Assembly (NCBI GenBank): GCA_035690425.1
Contig: DASSKO010000052.1
Location: 1 to 6,068, forward strand
Direction: 5' to 3'
Length of the DNA stretch: 6,068 bases
Source: DASSKO01 sp035690425
GTDB taxonomy: Bacteria > Actinomycetota > Actinomycetes > Propionibacteriales > Nocardioidaceae
Position 1 is the stretch's first letter, and each line of letters begins with the position of its first letter. Below the pieces are notes generated by a model. That model did no database searches, was not told where the DNA came from, and saw nothing but the letters and a program-made list of their open reading frames with translations. This document shows, one piece after another, positions 1 through 5,468 of this stretch. Made by a program: the position numbers and the translations under genes.

Positions 1-401
1 ACGACGCGGTGGTGGGCGAGGTCGGACCGGAGATCGCCGAGCGGCTGCGTGACCTGACCCTGCAGGTCTACCGGCGGGCCGAGGCGCTCGCCAAGGAGCG
101 GGGCATCCTGCTCGCCGACACCAAGCTGGAGTTCGGCTCCCGCGCCGACGGCACGATCGTGCTCGCCGACGAGGTGCTCACCCCGGACTCGTCCCGGTTC
201 TGGCCGGCCGACGAGTGGCAGCCCGGCCGTCCGCAACCGTCGTACGACAAGCAGATTGTCCGCAACTGGCTGACCTCTCCCGCCAGCGGCTGGGACCGCG
301 GCTCGGGCACCCCACCCCCGCCGCTTCCGGAGGAGGTCGTGGCGCGCACGCGGGCCCGCTACATCGAGGCCTACGAGAAGCTGACCGGCCAACGGTTCTA
401 G
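1..401 (+). CDS. purC: Phosphoribosylaminoimidazole-succinocarboxamide synthase (SAICAR synthetase), C-terminal part
   Basis: The 5' end is cut by the window edge; the reading frame is open from base 3 to the TAG at 399-401, giving about 132 residues of a protein normally near 290-300. SAICAR synthetase joins aspartate to CAIR using ATP in cytoplasmic de novo purine synthesis. The visible part carries hallmark C-terminal PurC sequence: the stretch ILLADTKLEFG (the conserved D-T-K-x-E-F-G block), then LADEVLTPDSSRFWP (the D-E-x-x-T-P-D-S-S-R-F-W block), then YDKQIVRNWL and a closing GWDR...PPPPLPEEVV...RYIEAYEKLTG, which is the usual end of actinobacterial PurC. An internal GTG at base 9 is not the true start. 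The next gene begins 13 bp after the stop, so the two are probably co-transcribed. The assignment is secure; only the N-terminus is unseen. Confidence 0.96.
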   Translation, partial: DAVVGEVGPEIAERLRDLTLQVYRRAEALAKERGILLADTKLEFGSRADGTIVLADEVLTPDSSRFWPADEWQPGRPQPSYDKQIVRNWLTSPASGWDRGSGTPPPPLPEEVVARTRARYIEAYEKLTGQRF

Positions 402-414
402 AAAGGGGTACGAC

Positions 415-1965
415 GTGCTGAACCTGTCCCTGTTCCTGGAGGACTCCGCCCGCTCCCACCCGGACCGGGACGCCGTCGTGCTCGGTGACACGCGGCTGAC
501 CTACGCGCAGGTGGACGGGTTCGCCAACCGGGTCGCCAACCTGCTGTGCTCGCGCGGCATCCAGCCCGGCGACAAGGTCGCGCTGTCGTGCCCGAACCTG
601 CCGTACTTCCCGATCGTCTACTACGGGATCCTCAAGGCCGGCGCGGTCGTCGTACCCCTGAACGTGCTGCTGAAGGGCCGCGAGATCGCCTACCACCTCG
701 GCGACTCCGACGCGAAGGCGTACTTCTGCTTCGAGGGCACCCCCGACCTGCCGATGGGGGAGGCGGGGTATGCCGGCTTCGAGCAGGCGGACGGCTGCGA
801 GCACTTCTTCCTGATCACCGCCGACCCGGCCGCCGCCTCGCCGATCGAGGGCGTGCAGACCCTGGGCCAGGCGGTCTCCGACCAGCCCGCGACGTTCGAG
901 TCGGTGGCCACCGAGGCGACCGACACCGCGGTGATCCTCTACACCAGCGGTACGACGGGGCGACCGAAGGGCGCGGAGCTGACGCACTCCAACATGGTGA
1001 TGAACGCGATCACCAGCAACCGGCTCTTCGACACGGTCGCCAGCCAGCACGACACCCACCTGCTGACCCTGCCGCTGTTCCACTCGTTCGGGCAGACGGT
1101 GAACATGAACGCCGGCTTCGCGGTCGGCGCCACGATGGTGCTGTTGCCGCGCTTCGAGGCCAAGCAGGCGCTTGCGCTGATGCAGAAGGAGGACATCACG
1201 TTCTTCGCCGGCGTGCCGACGATGTACTGGGCGCTGCTCGGCGCGCTCAGCGACGACGTCGACGTGCAGCGGATCGCCGGCAACCTCCGGCGCGCGGTCT
1301 CCGGCGGATCGGCACTGCCGATGGAGATCCTCAAGCAGTTCCAGACCAAGTTCGGGGTGCAGATCCTCGAGGGCTACGGGCTGTCGGAGACCTCCCCGGT
1401 GGCCACCTTCAGCGACCCGGACCGGGACCCCCGCCCCGGGTCGATCGGGGTGCCCATCTGGGGGGTCTGGACGAAGCTGGTCGACCCGGACTGGAAGACC
1501 ATCGAGGGCGCCGACGAGGTGGGCGAGATCGCGATCCGCGGGCACAACATCATGAAGGGCTACTACAACCGGCCGGAGGCCACCGCAGAGGTGCTGCGCG
1601 ACGGCTGGTTCCGGACCGGCGACCTTGCCCGGCGCGACGAGGACGGCTTCTACTACATCGTCGACCGGGCCAAGGACATGATCATCCGCGGCGGCTTCAA
1701 CGTGTACCCGCGGGAGATCGAGGAGGTGCTGATGACGCACCCCGCTGTCTCGCTGGCCGCGGTCGTCGGCGTGCCGCACGAGAGCCACGGTGAAGAGATC
1801 AAGGCGTTCGTGATCCTCTCCGAGGGGACCTCGGCATCGTCGGAGGAGCTCGTCGCCTGGGGCAAGGAGCAGATGGCGAGCTACAAGTACCCCCGCATCG
1901 TCGAGGTGGTCTCCTCGCTGCCCATGACCGCGACCGGGAAGATCCTCAAGCGCGAGCTCTCCTGA
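415..1965 (+). CDS. AMP-forming acyl-CoA ligase (probable medium/long-chain fatty acid--CoA ligase)
   Basis: A 516-residue member of the ANL superfamily, which adenylates a carboxylic acid and then makes the CoA thioester. Motifs appear in order: P-loop YTSGTTGRPKG at 176-186; LPLFHSFGQT at 219-228; EGYGLSETSP at 319-328, the adenine/acyl site; GEIAIRGHNIMKGYY at 370-384; RTGD at 400-403, whose Asp403 should bind the ribose; the hinge and CoA-domain segment DRAKDMIIRGGFNVYPREIEE at about 417-437; and TGKILKREL at 507-515, with Lys509 as the expected adenylation lysine. All key residues are present and the length is normal, so it should be active. The GTG start at 415 is chosen because GAAAGGGG at 401-408 lies 6 bp upstream and the N-terminus matches family length. 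No signal peptide is seen. The substrate cannot be read from sequence; FadD-like fatty acids are the family default, but other acids are possible. Its place between purC and purS is unexpected. Confidence 0.93.
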   Translation: MLNLSLFLEDSARSHPDRDAVVLGDTRLTYAQVDGFANRVANLLCSRGIQPGDKVALSCPNLPYFPIVYYGILKAGAVVVPLNVLLKGREIAYHLGDSDAKAYFCFEGTPDLPMGEAGYAGFEQADGCEHFFLITADPAAASPIEGVQTLGQAVSDQPATFESVATEATDTAVILYTSGTTGRPKGAELTHSNMVMNAITSNRLFDTVASQHDTHLLTLPLFHSFGQTVNMNAGFAVGATMVLLPRFEAKQALALMQKEDITFFAGVPTMYWALLGALSDDVDVQRIAGNLRRAVSGGSALPMEILKQFQTKFGVQILEGYGLSETSPVATFSDPDRDPRPGSIGVPIWGVWTKLVDPDWKTIEGADEVGEIAIRGHNIMKGYYNRPEATAEVLRDGWFRTGDLARRDEDGFYYIVDRAKDMIIRGGFNVYPREIEEVLMTHPAVSLAAVVGVPHESHGEEIKAFVILSEGTSASSEELVAWGKEQMASYKYPRIVEVVSSLPMTATGKILKRELS

Positions 1966-1970
1966 CCGAG

Positions 1971-2014
1971 TTGTCAGTAGGTGACCCGCTTGTAGCCGGG
2001 TCAGCTAGTGACAA
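1971..2014. repeat. 44-bp imperfect inverted repeat after the acyl-CoA ligase; possible terminator or operator
   Basis: The left arm at 1971-1988 and the right arm at 1997-2014 are each 18 bp and complementary at 16 of 18 positions, around an 8-base centre (1989-1996). The two mismatches are both G opposite G. The repeat starts 5 bp after the ligase stop codon. As RNA it would form a long stem closing the purC-ligase unit, but no T-run follows, so it would be a non-canonical terminator. Each arm also contains a shorter palindromic site of the form GTCAGnnnGTGAC (1973-1985 and 2000-2012), and the second sits where the -35 region of a purS promoter would be. An operator bound by a dimeric regulator is therefore an equally good reading. 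The symmetry is directly visible; either function is inference. Confidence 0.75.
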
Positions 2015-2023
2015 GTCGGCGAC

Positions 2024-2029
2024 TAGACT
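2024..2029 (+). promoter_or_regulatory. Candidate -10 box for a purSQ promoter
   Basis: TAGACT at 2024-2029 fits the actinobacterial housekeeping -10 consensus (TAnnnT) and lies 38 bp before the purS start, which would give a leader of roughly 30 bases. No good -35 hexamer exists at the expected distance: about 17 bp upstream is TCAGCT, inside the right arm of the inverted repeat. Weak -35 elements are common in this phylum, so the call is possible but unproven. Confidence 0.4.
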
Positions 2030-2055
2030 GAGCCGCGCCGGATCCCCCGTTTCAC

Positions 2056-2061
2056 AAGGAG
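2056..2061 (+). promoter_or_regulatory. Ribosome binding site of purS
   Basis: AAGGAG lies 6 bp before the GTG at 2068, an ideal Shine-Dalgarno spacing. It fixes the purS start at GTG and supports efficient independent translation of purS rather than coupling to the ligase gene upstream. Confidence 0.8.
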
Positions 2062-2067
2062 CCTTTC

Positions 2068-2361
2068 GTGGCCCGTGTCGTCGTCGACGTCATGCTCAAG
2101 CCTGAGATCCTCGACCCGCAGGGCAAGGCCGTCCAGGGCGCGCTGCCCAGGCTCGGCTTCGAGGGCATCTCCGACGTACGCCAGGGCAAGCGCTTCGAGC
2201 TCCAGGTGGACGGCGAGCTGACCGAGGAGCGGCTGGCGCAGGTGCACGAGATCGCCGAGAAGCTGCTGTCCAACCCGGTGATCGAGGACTTCACCGTGCG
2301 CGTCCGATCCGGGCAACCCGACGGGCATGCGGACGGGGACGTGGACAGGGCCGGCGCGTGA
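2068..2361 (+). CDS. purS: Phosphoribosylformylglycinamidine synthase subunit PurS
   Basis: This 97-residue protein is the small dimeric subunit that bridges PurQ and the small-type PurL in the FGAM synthase complex, which converts FGAR, glutamine and ATP to FGAM in purine synthesis. The sequence shows the PurS pattern: a first strand VVVDVMLKPEILDPQGKAV (residues 4-22), the block ALPRLGFEGISDVRQGKRFEL (about 25-45), helix LTEERLAQVHEIAEKLLSNP (51-70), and a final strand VIEDFTVRV. About 18 residues follow that strand (rich in Gly, Asp and Arg), a tail beyond the usual core of about 80 residues. The GTG start is fixed by AAGGAG 6 bp upstream. The stop TGA overlaps the purQ GTG by 4 bp, indicating translational coupling and a roughly equal supply of the two subunits. 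Confidence 0.95.
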   Translation: MARVVVDVMLKPEILDPQGKAVQGALPRLGFEGISDVRQGKRFELQVDGELTEERLAQVHEIAEKLLSNPVIEDFTVRVRSGQPDGHADGDVDRAGA

Positions 2362-3023
2362 AGGTCGGCGTCGTCACCTTCCCCGGTTCCCTCGACGACG
2401 TCGACGCCCGCCGCGCCGTGGTGCTCGCCGGCCACGAGGCCGTCGCCCTCTGGCACGGCGACCACGACCTGCACGGCGTGGACGCGGTGATCCTGCCGGG
2501 CGGGTTCTCCTACGGCGACTACCTGCGCTGCGGGGCGATCAGCCGGTTCTCCCCGGTGATGACCGAGGTGGTCGCGGCCGCGGAGCGCGGCATGCCGGTG
2601 CTCGGGATCTGCAACGGCTTCCAGATCCTCTGCGAGTCGCACCTGCTGCCCGGGGCGCTGATCCGCAACAACCACCAGAAGTTCGTCTGCCGCGACCAGC
2701 GGCTGCGGGTGGAGAACAACGGCACCGCGTGGACCTCGTCGTACGACGGAGGGGCGGAGATCACCGTCGTGCTCAAGAACGGCGAGGGCAGCTACGTCGC
2801 CGACGAGGCGACCCTCGACCTGCTCGAGGGCGAGGGCCGGGTCGTCGTGCGGTACCTCGACGTGAACCCGAACGGCTCACTGCGCGACATCGCCGGGATC
2901 ACCAACGAGCGCGGCAACGTGGTCGGCCTGATGCCGCACCCCGAGCACGCCGTGGAGGACCTGTGCGGCCCCGGCACCGACGGGCTCGGGTTCTTCACCT
3001 CGCTGCTCGCGCCGGTCGGCTAG
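2358..3023 (+). CDS. purQ: Phosphoribosylformylglycinamidine synthase subunit PurQ (glutamine amidotransferase)
   Basis: A 221-residue class I (triad) glutamine amidotransferase, the normal PurQ length. It hydrolyses glutamine and passes ammonia to PurL for FGAM formation. The N-terminus MKVGVVTFPGSLDD is typical; ILPGGFSYGDYLRCGA (45-60) is the PurQ signature with the oxyanion glycines; GICNGFQIL at 83-91 carries the nucleophile Cys85; and GLMPHPEHA at 190-198 supplies His194 and Glu196, completing the triad. All catalytic residues are present, so it should be active. It starts with GTG overlapping the purS stop as GTGA; a modest AGGG at 2347-2350 lies 7 bp upstream, so translation probably depends on coupling to purS. 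In many Gram-positives purL follows directly, but here the strand ends with a terminator-like region and a convergent gene, so purL must be elsewhere. Confidence 0.97.
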   Translation: MKVGVVTFPGSLDDVDARRAVVLAGHEAVALWHGDHDLHGVDAVILPGGFSYGDYLRCGAISRFSPVMTEVVAAAERGMPVLGICNGFQILCESHLLPGALIRNNHQKFVCRDQRLRVENNGTAWTSSYDGGAEITVVLKNGEGSYVADEATLDLLEGEGRVVVRYLDVNPNGSLRDIAGITNERGNVVGLMPHPEHAVEDLCGPGTDGLGFFTSLLAPVG

Positions 3024-3026
3024 CGA

Positions 3027-3068
3027 GAGGGGCCCCGAGGAGCCTCGGTGGGTAGAGGCCCCTCGGGG
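3027..3068. terminator. Probable bidirectional terminator with competing hairpins between convergent genes
   Basis: The 50 bp between the purQ stop and the end of the convergent gene are very G/C-rich and hold several perfect stems. GAGGGGCC (3027-3034) pairs with GGCCCCTC (3057-3064), enclosing a small hairpin CCGAGG/CCTCGG (3035-3040 with 3043-3048). Alternatively CCCCGAGG (3033-3040) pairs with CCTCGGGG (3061-3068). These folds exclude one another. No T-run is present on either strand, as is common for actinobacterial terminators. Position and symmetry suggest it stops transcription from both sides; this is inference from structure. Confidence 0.6.
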
Positions 3069-3073
3069 GTCTG

Positions 3074-5269
3074 TCAGCCGGCCGCTCGCTCGACCCGGCC
3101 GACGAGCCTTCGGGCCTGCCTCGTCAGCGCCTTTGCGCGGCGCACGTCCAGCGGCTGGCCGGAGAACTCGGCGTTCTCGAGCATGCTGCCGATCTGGTTG
3201 GCGAGATGGTTGCGGCTCTCCAGCCAGGAGCGCAGCCGGTGCTGGGTCTGCTCGTAGTACGAGTCGTCGCCCGTCGTACCACTGACCAGGGCCCTGGTCG
3301 ACACCGCGAGGCTGGCCCGGCCGAGCCCGCCGAACGGCGCGTCGAGCTGCTTGTACGCCGCCCCCAGTCGGCGCAGCGCACGCGCATGGGTCTGCAGGCC
3401 GCGCGGCGCCATAGCCCGGTCGAGGATCTGGGTGATGGCGCGGCCGTCATGCGCGTAGTCGTCGCGCAGACGCAGCAGGTCCAGCATCGTCGGCCGCACG
3501 TCGGTGTGGTCGGTCCACACCTTCCCGGTCTGCCCGAGGTTGCGCACCCCCGGGCCGACGAAGCCCAGCCAGGTGTTGGCGATCTCCGGCTGGATGTCCC
3601 CGTGGTTCCAGGCGTACGCCGAGTTGATGCAGGTCTCGCAGGTATCGCTCGGGTAGTCGGTCAGGAAGTAGTTCGGGTCCCCGAAGAACGCGAAGCTGGC
3701 GTTCCGGTCCGGGTCGCCGGTTGTGTACATGTGCAGCAGCTTCATCTCCGCGTGCCCGGCCATCCGCACCATCAGCGGGTCGGTGTTGCCGGTGTACGGG
3801 TTGACCGCGGTCAGGCCGGAGACGGCGCGCTCGAACGCCCGGGTCGACGGGTCGTTCTGGCCCGGGTTCCCCGACAGGTAGAACGTCGGGGCGTCGTCAC
3901 CGTGCACCGTGAACTTGGTGGTGATCTCCGGGTGCTGGTTGGCCATCAGCGTGTCGATGTTGGAGTTGATCTCGCCGATGTGGCCGGACCAGTCGCACGG
4001 CACGGTCACGCCGTCGCACCCGGGGTTGTTCGGGGTGCTGCCCACGAAGGGGTCGCCCTCGTCGACGGTGAACACGAACAGCGTGTTGTGCTGGTTGATC
4101 CCGTCGTGGCGCAGCCGCTTGAAGAACGCGGCGAACGCCTCGTCGTACGCCTTGAGCTGGTCGACGTAGCCCTGGCTGCCCGGGCCGTACGCCTCGTGGG
4201 CGTTGCCGGAGGTGCCGTGGAAGTCGTGGGCGTCGGAGATGTAGGCGTAGGTGACCGGGATGCCGGCCTCCTGCATCTTCGCCGAGTAGGCCAGCGATAC
4301 CGCCGCGGACATCCCGTCGAAGCCGGGGAAGCCCGGGTTGCCGTAGGGGTCGGTGACCGGGTTGCCGGCCAGGTCCGTCACCGGCACGCTGGCGTCCTGG
4401 CCGGTCAGCAGCGGGTCGATCTCCTGGGCGCCGAACAGGCCCTGGTAGCCCGCGTAGCCGCCCGGCTCCTCCGGCAGCGCGTCGGTCTGCCCGTTGGCGC
4501 AGGTGGTGGAGCGGCGGGCGCAGTGCACCGCGAAGCCGACGAAGTCCGCCTGCGGCTTGGCGTGGGTCTTCGCATCCACCTTGGGGTCGACCGCCGCGTC
4601 GTCGCTGGCCTCCTGCCACTGCGGGGATCCCTCGCCGAACACCGCTGTCATGTCCCCGGTCGGCCCGGTGCCAGTGTTCTCCAGCACGGTGTTGGCGGTG
4701 GCGACCTCGCCGACGTCACAGCCCGAGCGGGTGAACGGCACCCAGGGCGCGGGCGGGTTGGTGCCGTCCGCGGTGACCATGTTCGGGACGCCCGGTGCGA
4801 CTGGGTCGGTCCAGTAGCCGAAGGAGCTCTTGAAGTCGAAGCCGTCGCCGTTGTAGCGCACGTAGCTGTTGCTGACCGTCTGCCCGTGCCGGTCCGGGTA
4901 CACCCCGGTCAGCGACGAGAGGATCCCGCCGGCGGTGTGGGAGATCAAGACGGTGTGGTCGTTGGAGAGCAGCGTGCCGTTGCGCTTCATGAAGTTCAGC
5001 AGGTGCGGCATCTGCTCGAGGTCGGACGGCACGTTGGGCATGTCCCGCCGCAGGTGCGTGTTGTCGAACTGCACGTAGATCACGTGCTTGACCGCGCCGC
5101 GCTTGCCGAGGACACAGCCGCCGTTCGCGGTGCGTGCCTGCGCCTGGCTCTGGGGCTGCGCGGACGCGGTCGCCGGAGCGGCTCCGAGCAGTGCGGTGGC
5201 GGCGGCTGCCCCGGTCAGGGTGGCGGTGAGTACGGCGGTGGCCCGCCGGGTGCCCGAACCAAGCTTCAC
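3074..5269 (-). CDS. Secreted alkaline-phosphatase-superfamily hydrolase (phosphoesterase/phosphodiesterase-like), substrate unknown
   Basis: This is a 731-residue exported protein with GTG at 5269 as start. Residues 1-37 form a signal peptide: basic KLGSGTRR, a hydrophobic Ala/Leu/Thr core, and an ASA cleavage site before QPQ. An RR pair makes Tat export possible, but the motif is weak. The mature part shows an alkaline-phosphatase-superfamily layout: YVQFDNTH (Asp69, likely first metal ligand); SHTAGGILSSLTGVYPDRHG (110-129), the usual nucleophile region, with Thr112 or Ser110 the best candidates; AYISDAHD (342-349); FTVDEGD (400-406); SGHIGE with His430; and WNHGD (554-558) followed by WTDHTDVRPTMLDLL (585-599), matching the family's D-H-T-D-x-R-P-T metal block. 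Eight cysteines, including close pairs 418/425 and 544/547, fit disulfides outside the cell. The last 110 or so residues look helical and lie outside the catalytic core. It probably cleaves a phosphate or sulfate ester; the exact substrate is not readable. Confidence 0.82.
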   Translation of the reverse strand: MKLGSGTRRATAVLTATLTGAAAATALLGAAPATASAQPQSQAQARTANGGCVLGKRGAVKHVIYVQFDNTHLRRDMPNVPSDLEQMPHLLNFMKRNGTLLSNDHTVLISHTAGGILSSLTGVYPDRHGQTVSNSYVRYNGDGFDFKSSFGYWTDPVAPGVPNMVTADGTNPPAPWVPFTRSGCDVGEVATANTVLENTGTGPTGDMTAVFGEGSPQWQEASDDAAVDPKVDAKTHAKPQADFVGFAVHCARRSTTCANGQTDALPEEPGGYAGYQGLFGAQEIDPLLTGQDASVPVTDLAGNPVTDPYGNPGFPGFDGMSAAVSLAYSAKMQEAGIPVTYAYISDAHDFHGTSGNAHEAYGPGSQGYVDQLKAYDEAFAAFFKRLRHDGINQHNTLFVFTVDEGDPFVGSTPNNPGCDGVTVPCDWSGHIGEINSNIDTLMANQHPEITTKFTVHGDDAPTFYLSGNPGQNDPSTRAFERAVSGLTAVNPYTGNTDPLMVRMAGHAEMKLLHMYTTGDPDRNASFAFFGDPNYFLTDYPSDTCETCINSAYAWNHGDIQPEIANTWLGFVGPGVRNLGQTGKVWTDHTDVRPTMLDLLRLRDDYAHDGRAITQILDRAMAPRGLQTHARALRRLGAAYKQLDAPFGGLGRASLAVSTRALVSGTTGDDSYYEQTQHRLRSWLESRNHLANQIGSMLENAEFSGQPLDVRRAKALTRQARRLVGRVERAAG

Positions 5270-5274
5270 TGTCT

Positions 5275-5280
5275 CTCCCC
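5275..5280 (-). promoter_or_regulatory. Ribosome binding site deciding the start of the secreted hydrolase
   Basis: Read on the - strand, GGGGAG lies 5 bp before the GTG at 5269. A longer frame is open up to a GTG at 5296, but that would place this Shine-Dalgarno inside the coding sequence and put nine extra residues (MPAYERGET) before a clean basic-hydrophobic signal peptide. The 5269 start is therefore preferred. Confidence 0.75.
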
Positions 5281-5408
5281 GTTCGTAGGCCGGCACCCTC
5301 GCCGACCGAGACTGGCTGGTGAATCCACACGCTAGACCGGTTCGCGAGGTTTGGGAATAGTCGCCTATCTGCGCCGCATCCCCACCGTTCTTACCGATAT
5401 CGTGTCGG

Positions 5409-5432
5409 AAACGCGACGTATTGGTCGCGCTC
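5409..5432 (-). terminator. Candidate rho-independent terminator after the flavin monooxygenase gene
   Basis: On the - strand CGCGAC, a six-base loop CAATAC, and GTCGCG (5429 down to 5412) form a perfect 6-bp stem. It can be lengthened by one A-U and two G-U pairs to span 5432-5409. The 3' side runs into TTT (5411-5409). It lies about 40 bp beyond the monooxygenase stop codon, so it could end that transcript before the hydrolase gene. The T-run is short, so efficiency is uncertain. Confidence 0.5.
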
Positions 5433-5434
5433 GA

Positions 5435-5452
5435 CGTACCGATGTCGGTACG
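5435..5452. repeat. 18-bp palindrome (8-bp arms, 2-bp centre) behind the flavin monooxygenase gene
   Basis: CGTACCGA (5435-5442) and TCGGTACG (5445-5452) are perfect reverse complements around TG. It starts 16 bp beyond the monooxygenase stop. The almost absent spacer suits a site for a dimeric DNA-binding protein better than an RNA hairpin, but it could also assist the adjacent terminator. The shorter sequence TACCGATAT at 5392-5400 shares its TACCGAT half-site. Confidence 0.55.
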
Positions 5453-5468
5453 ACGACGGGAGCTGGAC

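Noticed and set aside
178..1788. 536-codon open frame on the - strand opposite the acyl-CoA ligase
   Set aside because: It is a shadow of high-GC coding DNA: rich in Arg, Val, His and Gly, with no recognisable domain, while the + strand frame has a full set of ANL motifs.
2052..2675. 207-codon open frame on the - strand across purS and purQ
   Set aside because: It overlaps two secure genes and shows no family resemblance; it is a frame shadow.
3897..4619. 240-codon alternative frame on the - strand inside the hydrolase gene
   Set aside because: It is Arg/Gly/Pro-rich out-of-frame translation of the same DNA, and the main frame continues uninterrupted, so no frameshift is needed.
5296..5330. 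Possible PHO box (direct repeats like GTTCACC) upstream of the phosphatase-like gene
   Set aside because: Only a single loose match (ATTCACCAGCC on the - strand) is present and the next 11-base unit does not repeat it, so phosphate control is not supported.
3206..5335. 709-codon open frame on the + strand opposite the secreted hydrolase
   Set aside because: Low-complexity Val/Arg/Gly/His composition with no motif; the - strand frame has a signal peptide, metal-site motifs and a ribosome binding site.
5320..5345. TCTAGCGT on the - strand as a -10 box for the hydrolase gene
   Set aside because: It has some resemblance to a -10 element, but no acceptable -35 lies 16-18 bp upstream, so it was too weak to list.
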